Positions 43,851-55,309 of a DNA stretch of 64,000 bases are shown piece by piece (positions within the stretch are counted from its first letter, which is position 1; the number at the start of each line of letters is the position of its first letter). A model generated the notes under the pieces. It worked only from the letters and a program-made list of their open reading frames with translations. It did no database searches and had not been told where the DNA came from. A program made the translations under genes and the position numbers. The stretch lies in contig NW_024468910.1 of assembly GCF_011745365.1 (NCBI RefSeq), forward strand, positions 496,001 through 560,000. The letters are read 5' to 3'. This DNA comes from Cryphonectria parasitica EP155. Lineage: Eukaryota > Ascomycota > Sordariomycetes > Diaporthales > Cryphonectriaceae.

Positions 43851-46800
43851 CGCTTACATCAAGTTCGATATATACATTCAAAGATACAAGTACAGCATAC
43901 TATTGAACAGTAGCGCTCAGAGAAACTTCATATTCCCATACATTGTTAATCAGGCACAACTACAATGGAGATGGAAGAGATGCCCATATACTCTCAGCAC
44001 TATAGAAAAACAATCTGTTGCATACAACCAAGGAGTAATCAATAAGGAAACTAATTATCTATCTGTTTTGATCCAAGAATGCGCAACCAGAGCTTCTTTT
44101 GATATCACGAATACAGCATAACATAAGCTGATTATAGAGCTTCCATAGCTCAAAGAACACAATCCTCGAATCGATTGAGCTACTGGCCAGATCTCATAGG
44201 AACAAGCTGTATCCAGAGAGATAGTTACAATCAATAGCGCAGGATCGAAGCTAGTGGTTGAAGAATACTCAGGAAAAGAAGCTTCACACAACTTCACACA
44301 TACCTCCAAGTCAGCAGGGCTAGCAGTTCAAGGAGAAGGACCTAGTGACAGGCGAACCCAAACAGTGCTAGGGCGCTAACAGGTTAGCAAAACAACGAAA
44401 GCGAGATTCTCAGCAAGTCGGTCCGCCCCGAAGCAATAAGGAAAGGCTTCAGAAAGTGGATTGTGGATTCACACGGGAAAAACCTCGAAACCAGGCCCTC
44501 GAGCGCTCGGTCCGGCCCGGAGCGGACGCTCAAGGCCCTCGAAAACGCCATCAGAAAAGAAGCACGCTCAACGGTACCTACTGTTCCTCCAGATAGCAGA
44601 AACAGCACAAGAACCAGAATCAACACTCGCGAACATACCACGAGAATACCACAAGTTCAAGAAACTATTCCAGAAAGAATTGGATACAGAATTGCCAGAA
44701 CACAGCCCATACAACTACGAGATCCTGCTACAAGAAGGGAAACAGCTCAAATTCTTCCCTATCTACGGACTAGACAAGGTACAGCTAGAGGCACTTCGGG
44801 AGTATCTCAACGAGAACCTTAAGAAAGGATACATACGATCATCGCAATCACCAGCAGAATATCCTATCCTGTTTATACCCAAGAAAAACAGCAAGCTCAG
44901 GCTATGTATTGATTACAAGCAACTCAACGATATTACAATCAAGAACCGATATCCGTTGCTACTCATCAAGGAATTACGAGATAGATTGCAAGAAGCACAA
45001 TAGTTTACAGTTCTAAACCTAAAAGGAGCTTACAACCTGATCAGAGTAAAGAAAGGAGAAGAATGGAAAACTGCCTTCAGAATGCGCTATGAACACTACG
45101 AATATTTGATCATGCTCTTCAGCTTAACAAACGCTTCAGCTTCATTCCAGGAGATAATCAATCACGTTCTATGCAAGCATCTGAATCAGTTCGTCATCGC
45201 ATACCTCGATAATATTCTTATTTACTCTCGAACACTTGAAGAACACAAGGAACATGTGGAAACAGTGCTGCAGACGCTCCAAGACGCAAAACTCCTTGTA
45301 AAACCCGCAAAGAATCACTTTTACAAACAAAAGATCAACTACCTCGGATTCACAATCAAGCTAGAATGCATTAAGCTACAGAAAAACAAGGTAAAAGCTA
45401 TCAGGAATTAGCCAGTTCCCAGGAATGTTAGGGATGTTAGATCTTTCCTCGGATACATCAACTTCTACAAGCAGTTCATTAAGAACTACAGCTGGATCGC
45501 ACATTCCCTTACAAATCTCACCAAAAAGAAGCAGCTCTTCGAGTGAAACCCCAAGGCGCAAGAAGCTTTCAATGAGATTATCAGGCATATTACCTCAGAG
45601 CCAATTCTGTATGAAGCAGACCCTTATAAACCCTTTGAAGTTGAGATCAATGCATCAGAATATGCACTCGGAGAACAACTTAGCTAGCAAAACAACCAAG
45701 AACGTCTAAGGATTATAAGCAACTTCTCAAAGAAGTTGAATAATCCGGAAATTAACTATGGAATCCCTAATCAGGAACTCATAGCAATAGTAAAAGCTTT
45801 CGAGAAATAGCAATACTACCTTATTAGCATACAATACCCGATTATAATTTACTCGGATTATAAGAATCTAACTACATTTATAATAACTAAGATTTTGAAT
45901 AAGCAATAAGTCAGATGAATAGAATTCCTCTTACAGTTCAATTTCAAGATTGTATACTGCAAAGGCTTAGAAAACGAACAAGCAAACGCTCTCAGCAGAA
46001 GATCAGACCATCGAGATGCAGATTCTTCGAATATACAGAACATCTTCGCTCAAAACGAGTCAGAGAATCTCATCAACATACATAGAGAACTGAATGCTGC
46101 TCTCAGGATCAAACCCTCGGAAAAGGATCCAGAATCAATAACTCCAAACGAACAAGATAACTACATCAAGAATATACACAGTACACTAGCATACAAGCAT
46201 CAGAAAGTCAGAGCAATCTATGAATGCATCAAAAAATACTGGAATCTACCAGATCTTAGAAAAAGAATTGAAAGCATTCTATAACAATGCAACAGCTGCA
46301 AGAAGAATAAGGCAGAAAAATACAAGCCTTATAGACTACTGCACTCCTTACCAATATCTACAACTATTTAGCAATTCATTAGTCTAGACTTTATTATTAA
46401 GCTATCTCTCTTATAAGAACTCTTAATTAAGATGCAATATAATAGCATTTTAGTAGTGGTTTGCAGACTGAGTAAGTATGCTTACTTTCTTCCCTACAAG
46501 GAAAGCAGTATAGCAGAAGAACTTGCATATGCATTCCTTAGAACGATCATCGCTAACCATAGCATGCTAGAAGAAGTAATCTCCAATAGAGATAGAAAGT
46601 TCAACTCGAAATTTTGAACTTTACTCATAAAACAGCTTGGAATACATTACAGAATATCTATAGCATTCCACTTGCAAACAGATGAATAGACAGAAAGAAT
46701 GAATCAGATTATCAAACAGTATTTTCAATACTATATTAACCAGAAATAGGACAACTGGATTAATCTATTGCTCCTCGTACAATTCGCTTATAATAGCGCA

Positions 46801-47427
46801 GATATAAGCATAACGAAGAAGTTATTATTCTTCGTACTCTATAGATACAACCCAACAGCTTACTACGAAGTACTGCTAGGAGCAGATGCAGAAGCTGCGG
46901 ATAAAAGAGTTAAGAAGATTAAGAAAATTCAAGAGGAACTTCAATTAGAATTATAATTCGTTCAAGAACGAATAATGCGATATGCAAACTCCAAAAGGAT
47001 TAAGAAACTAATCCTACAGGAGGAAGATAAGGCCTATCTACTTCGAAAAAACATCAAAACAATCAGATTCAGCGATAAACTCAACTACAAAAAGTTGGAA
47101 CTATTCAAAATCTTGCAACAGATTTCTCCGATCAACTACGAATTAGCATTATCTCATGGAATGAGGATACACCCAGTTTTCCACATCTTACTGCTAGAAC
47201 CAGCAGCACAGGAAATACTAACAGATAACACAGCAGAAGTGGAAAACAATAAACCAGAGTATGAGATAGAAAAGATTCTCAAGCACAGAAGCACAGACAA
47301 TACAAGGGAATATCTCATCAAATAAAAAGGTTACCCAGCAAGCGAAAATTCATGGGAACCACGGAAGAACGTTGAAAACGCTCAGGAAAAGGTAGCTGAA
47401 TATTGGAAAAAGAAAGCCAGCACCTAA
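43851..47427 (+). pseudogene. E1 pol: PR-RT-RNase H-IN-chromodomain
   Basis: Protease site near 43900 (LLNSSAQRNFI, for LLDSGAQGNF). RT 44755-45375 with IAYLDNILIYS at 45196-45228 (YLDN for YLDD). RNase H about 45590-46020. Integrase with C-N-S-C-K-K near 46290, then catalytic D (46387), D (46591) and E (46693). The chromodomain is at about 47260-47385 (EYEIEKILKHR...KGYPASENSWEP), which in chromoviruses steers integration to modified histones. Final TAA is 47425-47427. Stops inside are RIP-type. Confidence 0.88.
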
Positions 47428-48133
47428 GACAACCGCTCCAGCCCGAAGAGGAGCTCAGAGCCCACCATCTCACCCAAAAATCCAGAATAATCCACAACAG
47501 CCCTACTAGGATTAATAGAGTTCCAGTCAAAACCATCAAACAAGAGATCCTCAGCTAAAATACTCTCAGCCGATACTGCTTCACAAACCGATGCAGCAAG
47601 GTTGCATTCCTCCTTCTTACAACGTTCCCGCTCATCCAGCTTATCAAGGAACTCGAGACCCGCATTCACCATTTGAGCGCCCCGAGAGGCAAGAGATCTA
47701 CGCTGGGTGCGCAGGCGAGCAAGACGGGCAGCGGACTCCGAGATCTTCGCGCGCGCCTCGTCAAGAACTTCCAACGCTCGACGATAAGCTCTCTCCAACT
47801 CTGCCTCCGCCTCCCGCTCCTTCGATTCCAGCCTCTTATCTTCTGCTATAATACGCGAAACTAAGAAAAGAAGAAGGGCATCAGCGAAGGGGTTAGAAAA
47901 GGAGAAAAAGGGGACTTACAAGCAGAAACAGGAATCCCACAGCCATTACAAGAACGAGCACAACGGATACACTGAGAACAACGCTTTGCATCATCCATCA
48001 TCTTGCATACCAGGCCCCGGAAAGCGCAAGCGGTGCAAAGCATAATCTCAAAACCAAACTGATCAACAGCTAGGAAAAGACGGTTATGCTATTCAGTTTT
48101 CTTGGAAAAAGATTTCTCAATCCTGCTCAACAT
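47424..48133 (-). pseudogene. Antisense spliced gene of gypsy E1: Zn(II)2Cys6-like / coiled coil / acidic tail (type II)
   Basis: Exon 1 48133-47920, intron 47919-47861 (59 bp: GTAAGT donor, TTCTAACC branch site, TTTTCTTAG acceptor), exon 2 47860-47424. The phase-1 junction joins the frames exactly: 217 codons, with one RIP-type stop (TAG, codon 15). A second ATG at 48043 follows that stop and would give 186 aa. From it the cysteines are spaced C-x2-C-x6-C-x8-C-x2-C-x6-C, the binuclear zinc-cluster spacing of fungal regulators, though the usual basic residues are sparse. A coiled coil and an acidic tail with FDWNSINPSRAVVDYSGFL follow. TAG 47426-47424 overlaps the pol TAA by two bases. The intron can survive retrotransposition only because the gene lies on the non-genomic strand. 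Confidence 0.78.
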
Positions 48134-48225
48134 CTCAATTAGGAAGGCAAGATCATGCATACAGAAAACTTGCCAGAATACTTACGGAAGATCATTAGGA
48201 ACAACAATCGATAGAAGGGAGATGA

Positions 48226-48680
48226 TGTTATAACTCATCCAACATGCAGATCACGAAACAGATCACGAGCAACAAGAACCAGGTATCAAGAACCCAACGT
48301 TCTGACAAAGCATTGATTACATAACCTAGGAAGGAGACAGAGATGGATCACTAGGAGCACCAGAAGCGCGGCTCACTAGGCTCACCCGGATCACCGCGGT
48401 GATCCGCAAGACGCTGCCAGACAGTAATCCATACTGAAGAGCTGGATATATAAGAACACAGTCATTACCATTAGAAGGATTCAGTACATAGCTCTTCAGT
48501 TGTGAATCTAAGTATTCAGTCTTCATACACTGAGTAGCTCCAAAGGCAGTGAACACTTGCATCGCTTATTAGGACTTGTACGGTTCCGTATTCAAGGACT
48601 TGACACTTTGACACCGCTCTTGTTAGCATAAACCCCTTCGTGTACTTAGGAATCTTCGGATTGCTGCAGTGCTCATTACA
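48226..48680 (+). repeat. E1 3' LTR (455 bp)
   Basis: Preceded by the purine-rich AGAAGGGAGATGA. Differs from the 5' LTR at a small number of transition sites. Followed by AATTA. Confidence 0.93.
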
Positions 48681-49012
48681 AATTACTAATAATGCTGGAA
48701 AAGCATATAAGATGAATAAGCTTGCTATATATAATAGCAATCAAAAAACGCTGTATAGATTCCTTATCTACTGCAGAGCATACTTTCTGCATTATACAAT
48801 CTAGTTTACTATAGAATCTGAGAAAGTTATTCTTGCAGAAACTCGTTTCGAAAAGAATGCTCTTATCTAGTATAAACTTTCTCTATGCAACTACTTGAAG
48901 CATTAGAATAATTCCGATATATATACTCAGAGTACTAAGAATATATTTAATTTCTTTGTAAGCTTTGAAAAAGCTTTTAAGAAAATCTTTGGCAATTCTA
49001 ATGAAGAATATA
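48681..49012 (+). pseudogene. E2 gag fragment between E1 and C2
   Basis: Resumes the coiled/capsid region of E2 gag after the AATTA duplication and ends in ATATA, the C2 target duplication. Confidence 0.8.
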
Positions 49013-49179
49013 TGTGAAAAATGGGGCATATTTAACCCTAACCCTCTGTTTTGGTCTCCTCATAAACCATCTCAGAGCCTGGTTTAGTTACTTAGAAGAT
49101 CTTCCTTTTGTATTAGATAGATTCAATCTCAACACTCATTCAGCCACTTCCACGTGCTCAGCTCATACGTTTCTCCTTA
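49013..49179 (+). repeat. C2 5' LTR (167 bp)
   Basis: TGTGAAAAATGGGG...TTTCTCCTTA with TTTAACCCTAACCCTC. Same sequence as 53343-53509. Confidence 0.94.
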
Positions 49180-49190
49180 GTTATGAGCCC
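49180..49190 (+). other. C2 primer-binding site for an initiator tRNA-Met fragment
   Basis: GTTATGAGCCC lies directly after the LTR. Its complement GGGCTCATAAC matches the anticodon stem-loop of fungal initiator tRNA-Met. Drosophila copia and yeast Ty5 are primed by such an internal tRNA cut. Confidence 0.75.
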
Positions 49191-49316
49191 GGTTCGCAAG
49201 AATCGGGTTTAATCTTCCCCTTATCTATCGAAACAGACTGAGCCGTTCACTTCTTATTCTTTCAGAACACATCTTTTGTCCCAAACAGTCATACTCACGC
49301 TCCATCAAAGCCCACG

Positions 49317-50423
49317 ATGGAGCGCGAACCTGACGACCTCACGCTCTCGGTAAAGTGCACCGACACCTACTCCTTTCCATCCTGATACAGCATTTTGCAG
49401 TCCCAGAGCAAGGGAAAGGGTGTTTGGGAGTATCTAGACCCGGATGGCCCAGATGCGCCCTTTCTCGAACTTGAAGACTTCGACCTCGAGTTCTCCAAGT
49501 TCACTCAGGATCTTGAGGAGGAGCGCAAAAATATCATAACGGAGAACTACAAGCTACTCTCTATCCAGGAACAAGCCATCCTCTATGATCAGGAGATGAA
49601 ACGCTTTCAGCTTCGTCAAAACAAGCAGTTGCGTGCTTATCAGAACGTACAGAGGATGTGGAACTGGATTCAGAAAACAGTATCTCCGTCAGTCCTCGTT
49701 CCTCATATGCATATCTATTCAGGAAAGAAGTCTCCCTCGATTCAACAGGTGCTCAGGAACCTGAAGAAAGACCTCTGTCCGTCCGAGGAGAGCATGAAAC
49801 AGGTCGTTCGCTTCCAGTACCGCCATCACCTTGAGCTGGCCACCAGGCAAGGCACCGATTTCCAAAACTAGTGCCAGCAGCACCAGGATCTCCTGAACCT
49901 AGCTCGGGTTTACAGCATTGACGAAGTTGAGGGACTTCAGGGCTCTGATAACTTCCTCGCTGCTGTTGGAGTTCGCTTCCAGATAGAGTGGGCCAAAACG
50001 CAACGACATCTCCTTGCTACAGCACCTGATGATGGTCTGCCTATCAAGACTATCGAACAGCTTCAACGAAATCTCGCTTCAATCCACCGACTTCGGCCTG
50101 AGCAGAAAAAAGGCTCAATAGTGTTCGCTACTATAGGCGGAGAGAACCCACAATCCGGCAACTCAGGCACAAAATCTGGGAAGAAACAAGGTGGATCTTC
50201 CAGCCAGAGCGAAAAGGGAGATTACAAGTGCCCCTGCGAGTCGTATCAAAGGAAGCATAAATGGGGCCCTATGAGCTGCGGAAGGCTGGAGTATGCTTGT
50301 ACCGGAATCAGGCCAGACTCAATCTTCAAGGCCCCATCTGACGAGCAAAGAAAGAAGATCCTCTCTAAGCTGGCCAGCAAAAACTATCAGGAGCTCCGTT
50401 CAGATCTTATCAGAACTAGATAG
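49317..50423 (+). pseudogene. C2 gag, nearly intact (two internal stops)
   Basis: ATG 49317 to TAG 50421-50423, 369 codons. Internal TGA (about 49383; TGG in C3) and TAG (about 49869) are single transitions. The N-terminal 160 residues are charged and helical. A Cys-rich CPCESYQRKHKWGPMSCG block near 50229-50285 sits where a nucleic-acid-binding knuckle is expected. C1 has the same terminal TAG, so gag ends here by design and pol lies in another frame. Confidence 0.8.
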
Positions 50424-52525
50424 CTTCCTCAAGGCTGGACAGGGAGGATCTCACAGAGAACGAAGAACAACAGGAACCTCTATCCAGGCACTGTCGAGTG
50501 CTAGAACCTCTCAACCACAACGTCAAAATGCCAGATCCAACACCCCTTAAGCCTGAAACAAGGCATCCTCAGTTCTTCCAAATAAACGCTGTCTTCAACC
50601 CTCAACTCTTCAATCAGGCAGTATTGCTACAAGCAAGCGCAGCAGTCTTCTCAACACCGTTTCAGACACCTTACATCCTTTCCCAAAGCACAGTTCTGGA
50701 TAACTGCGGAGCTGTACACCTCATCAACAGCGTCGACCTCCTGGAGCCAAATATCTTTTCTCCCTTAAGGGATGCGGAAGTTGTGGAAGCAGAGAGCTCA
50801 TCGTTGCTAATACGGGGATTCGGGAGACGACGCTTCAAAAATGCACTGAACGGGAGGCAAGGGGAATGCACTAAGGACCTAGTCCTCAACCGTGTGGCGG
50901 TTGTAGATGGCTTCCATGTCAACATAATCGCTGAGGCTCTCTTATACGAGAAAGGGATCTGGTACTGTAGCAAAGATAGCACACTGCGCTCAGGAACGCT
51001 TGAACAGAGCGCGGTGATTGCGAATCTACACAGAGAGTTCAACTTAGTCTTCTTCGAATACATTCCTTTTGCAAACTCTTCCTACTCTCGAGCTCCAGCT
51101 ACGCTGCCATACAGCTGGGCTGGCGTTCTCGTGTTCTCAACTCTAAAAAGAAACAAGCACCCTCGTCCTTCATATGATGAGGCGCCTGAAAGAAGTGATT
51201 CAGAGCATCTTTAGCATCTAAGATCGGGATACCTGGGTGCCAATGCCCTAAAGGAGCTCGTCTACTCAGTTCGTAATATCAGAATCAATGGAATCAGACG
51301 AATTGACTATGAATACTGTGCTCTAGAGCGCATCACAAAGATCATTCGATGCGCAAGATCTGAACACTACAGCCCTCAACCGTTCTGATGCATTAGTTGG
51401 GATCTTCTCAACTATAACGAAGCGCAGAATAGCTCAAAATGAGCTCTCATACTCAAAAACGAGTATAGTAGCAAGTTGTTTGCCTTTCCGATATCTAACA
51501 AGGCACAATCCACAGTATTCGATGTGCTCAGATTATTCGAGACCTGGGTACAACGCTAATATCGCCTTTTCATCTGCAAAATCAGACAGAATACAGACTC
51601 CTCAGTCATAAGGAGGCCATACGAAACAGTATACACACAATAGTGCGCTAATAACGGCATCAATCTGAAGATTACTCCACCGCGCACGAAAGAGTCAAAT
51701 AGCGCTGCTGAGCAAGCCGGGCGTGAAATTCAGGAGCGTGCGCTAGTTCTCCTGTTATTAGCCAAACTACCGAAAGACCTATGGCCAGAGTGTGTAAAAG
51801 CAGCCACCTGGCTGTTCAATATCTCTCCATCCATGCTCAAGCACTCCGAAACGCCAAATTCACTTCTGAATAGCTGGTTCAGGCAGTACTTTCGTTAGTA
51901 CGCGCTGGAAATAGTCAGAACAGCAATCTCGGACCTACAGCCCAACTGAGCTAGAATCTACGCATATGGATGCCGGGCATACATCCTGCGAGAAGAGCGC
52001 AAACTTAGCTCTCATAAACAGGATATGAAAACAGAACCAAGAGCACACAAGAGCTATCTTGTAGAATACGTTGCAAGCAACCTGTACCGCATGTAGCTTC
52101 CAGCGCTTGCAAGAGTTGCAACCATACGCAATATTCTATTCGATGAGAGCCAATTCTATAACCCAAACAGCGGTAAGGCATCAGAAGCACTATCTCGTGC
52201 TCAGCCAGTACCAATCGTTCCAGAGATCGGAAACAACGAGGAAATCATGAATACAATCATCGTTGGAGGCGTATGGAATCCAGTTCCCTGGCCTGACGCC
52301 ACAAATCGAAACCAAGAATCTCATCCGCTGTCCGACGAGAACAGTGGCCCATCCTCAGAGTCTCCCTCGGAAGGCATCCCGAGTTGGAACTCGGGGATGA
52401 GAGCACCTAAGACTGGCAATGGAGCGCTCTTGCAAAGCAACCCATCCCAGGGAAGAAGCTTAGGGAATAAGATGCAAGGACTTCCAACTCCTGAAAAATC
52501 TCCCGAGGCACCGGAACGAACGGAT
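50412..52525 (+). pseudogene. C2 protease-integrase region, RT deleted
   Basis: The frame open from about 50420 to 51214 holds VLDNCGAVHLIN (aspartic-protease-like D-N-C-G-A at about 50694-50730; the usual form is D-[ST]-G-A). Integrase blocks follow, with RIP-type stops, ending in AEQAGREIQERALVLLLLAK near 51705-51770 and LPKDLWPECVKAATWLFNIS. A Ser/Pro-rich linker (52330-52520) leads to the deletion point near 52525-52533. The pol frame differs from gag by one base. Confidence 0.75.
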
Positions 52526-52533
52526 CAGCCAGG

Positions 52534-53159
52534 TAAACATTGGAAGAAAAAGCGATGCGAACCTACAGTCTTGGGCGCCTCCTGAAGAAGCACAGAGCTG
52601 TCTTCATCATCATTATTATCATTATCGATAAACGAGCTAGAAATCCCCGTAGAACCAGCACCAGAGCGCTTGGAAAGACTAACACCGACTGAATCGGAAG
52701 CACCATCGACCGAAGAACGCAAAATCAGAATATCAGCACGAGCAGCAGACAACTCAACCGAAGCTTAAGAACTTGAAGCAAGCAGGCCAGACCGCCGTCC
52801 CTGGAAACAAGAACAATCAGTTCAGCCCATACCAATCCCCAGGCAGCTCTTTCTATACTCACATCAGGAAGAGGATACCGACCAGCAGTTGGAATCAAGA
52901 CAGGCTGAACAGAGCTCGCGCTCTTCTCTGTAGCCATCGAGGGACCACCATGCAACTCAGACACGCTGGCAGGGAAGCTAGGGTTTGCACCCAAGGGATC
53001 CTCATCAGTCTCCACATCGGGAGAAGGACCAGAAGAGGCCACATGGATCTCGCCCTCAGCAGAGTCGCTGTTATCGGAAACAGCCATACTGAGCTCGCTG
53101 AGAGGGACAGAAACGTCAGACTCGCCTGACGAGAAATCTGGAGTAACTAGAAGAGGCAT
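52534..53159 (-). pseudogene. Antisense gene of copia C2, 5' part only
   Basis: Exon 1 53159-52863 (99 codons), intron 52862-52801 (62 bp, GTGAGT...CTGAACTGAT...TTTCCAG), exon 2 from 52800, truncated by the deletion. Exon 1 is fully open and the junction is phase 0. One TAA in exon 2 (CAA in C1). Both sites of the intron are conserved in C1. The product is Ser/Asp/Glu-rich with no domain I recognise. Confidence 0.65.
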
Positions 53160-53342
53160 ATTGACGCGCGGAGGCTTTCAAAAACCTTGAAAACAGATAG
53201 AAAAAGAGCTGGTTGAAAAAGAAAGAGAACTGGAAGGAGGCAAGGCAACTGTAAAACGCGCCCACATAAGCTTAAACGCGTCTGCGGGGACCCCACAAAA
53301 GACCCACTTTTCTAGCACATCTGACCAGTCAGATGGGGGGTA

Positions 53343-53509
53343 TGTGAAAAATGGGGCATATTTAACCCTAACCCTCTGTTTTGGTCTCCTCATAAACCAT
53401 CTCAGAGCCTGGTTTAGTTACTTAGAAGATCTTCCTTTTGTATTAGATAGATTCAATCTCAACACTCATTCAGCCACTTCCACGTGCTCAGCTCATACGT
53501 TTCTCCTTA
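53343..53509 (+). repeat. C2 3' LTR (167 bp)
   Basis: Preceded by CAGATGGGGGGTA (purine tract) and followed by the ATATA duplication. Confidence 0.94.
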
Positions 53510-55309
53510 ATATATTATAGCTTAGCAATTTATGAATCTTAAGTAGATCAAATTAGCTTCTGTTTATACAGTTAGATTTAAATAGCTCTTAGCAAGATTT
53601 CTATAGAAAGATAAGAATCTTATAAAATATTATTATAAGGAATTTAAGAATAATATTAAGAATGAAATCTCTAAGCAGGATTAGCTAGAGAACTTTGCAA
53701 TGTTTTTCAATCAAGCTATTCGTATTAATAACTATTTATATGAACAATAAATGAAGAAATTCAAGAAGAAAGAAAGCTAAACTTAAAGATTTCCAGCTAA
53801 TATAAGCAAGAAACTCTAATATAAGAATAGCGATTAACAGAGCAGTACAGCTCAGAGCAGCACTATATATGCTAAACTCATAAAACTCAATGCAGCTAAC
53901 AAGCAGTACAGCAAGAGGAATAGCATTACTTGCTATAACTATAACAAACAGGAATATATAGCATACAATTGCTATCAATTCCGAAAGAACAAATAGCAAC
54001 TAGTTTAGAAAGAATACTAGATAAATATTGCTTAGTAATAGAAATCCAATCAACTAAGCAAAAACATCCTCTCAGAGCAAGTATCGAACTCTATTGATTA
54101 CGGAAGTCTTAGCTGAATATTCTGCTATAATGATAACTGCTTAATACATCTCTCGAATAAGGAAGATTCAGGATAATTTCCTCAGAAATCTAAGCGCTAC
54201 AGGCAAATAGCTATAGCAGAGCGAGATTATATGCTCAGCATAATCATGAGCAGCAACAACTCGGATTGCTCCAATATCACTGAACAAAGCATTCAGGCGT
54301 TGGAGGAAGGACTTAGTAATAATACTCTTCATTATTTCCTATTACTTATGCTAAGCATTATAACCAGGGATATGAATAAGGGATGATATCCTCTTAGCTA
54401 TTAGTATAAGCATTTAAACAACGCTGAAGATGCTTTTCAAACAACAGAAGAGTTAAGCTAAAACGAACAATCTAGCAATCCACCAGAATCTCTCGTGAAT
54501 AACATACCCAATAAGCTTAAAGAAAGATTTCCCTTCAGTATTGAATAGAACAAGGAAATAATATGAATTAAATATCTTGTTTATAAGATAGAGCTAGAAA
54601 AGCTCTTTATCTACATTCCCTTGCAAAGCATCAAAGTACAATAAGATAAGAATCCTCGAATCAGCTTACTTTACAATCTATATCACAAGCTAGCATGGAT
54701 CTCCTGCATCTATTATAGTTGCAGAATACATTTCTTGGAGAAAGTGCAGCATAAATGGTTTTCTATCAGAGAATCAGAACAAATCCTTTAAGCTGTTAAG
54801 AAACAGAAATTCCGCTTTAGAGAAGTTCTTAATAGATAGCACTATAATGCATACATCGAGCTGCTAAATAACTGTTCCATGCAATGCATAGAAAAGAAAA
54901 TAGAATGATAGCAGTATAAGATGATATTCTATACAATTCACATTAACGATAAGATTTGTAATTAGCATTAATAGAAGAAAGATTAGGAATAATAATGATA
55001 TAAGCAAAAGCAAGCTAAGAAGCTTGCTCAAGAAGCAGCGAAGCAAGCTCAGAGGAAGGGCAAGCAGCTCTCAATAATTTCAAAAGAACAGAATTGCTTG
55101 TAAAGAAACTGCAGATGATTAGACCGGAACAGTTTCTATATAAAGCTTCTAAAGCAGACTATGCTTACATCAAGCTTAATATATACATTCAAGGATACAA
55201 GTATAGCGCACTATTGGATAGTAGCGCTTAGGGAAACTTCATATTCTCACATATTATCAATCAGATATAATTACAATGGAAATAGAAGAAGAAACCATAT
55301 ATTCTCAGC
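53510..55309 (+). pseudogene. E2 gag-linker-protease fragment between C2 and E3
   Basis: Matches E1 42215-43990 with dense RIP stops. Knuckle region near 53935-53980. Ends in TCAGC, the E3 target duplication. Confidence 0.8.

Larger units (their letters stand above)
41152..48680 (+). mobile_element. Gypsy element E1 (7529 bp), complete, nested in E2 gag
   Basis: 455-bp LTRs at 41152-41606 and 48226-48680, flanked by AATTA at 41147-41151 and 48681-48685. Carries gag, protease, RT, RNase H, integrase and a chromodomain, plus the antisense gene at 48133-47424. Among the least RIP-mutated gypsy copies here: several pol blocks of 60-180 codons are open. It inserted into the gag of a relative, E2. 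Confidence 0.94.
49013..53509 (+). mobile_element. Copia element C2 (4497 bp), internal deletion derivative, identical LTRs
   Basis: 167-bp LTRs 49013-49179 and 53343-53509 look identical; duplications ATATA at 49008-49012 and 53510-53514. Compared with C1 it lacks about 3243 bp (C1 27897-31140), that is RT, RNase H and the 3' part of the antisense gene. Gag, protease and integrase blocks are far less mutated than in C1. It must have been mobilised in trans or have lost the segment after insertion; identical LTRs favour a recent event. Confidence 0.93.

Noticed and set aside
44384..44641. Repeated ORF with SGGTVGTVERASFLMAFSRAL seen at several gypsy copies
   Set aside because: Reverse strand of the protease-RT linker; it recurs only because the element recurs, and no splice or start signal supports it.
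53178..53393. Minus-strand ORF over the C2 3' LTR
   Set aside because: Crosses the LTR and is repeated at C1 in altered form; the antisense gene starting at 53159 explains the conserved part.
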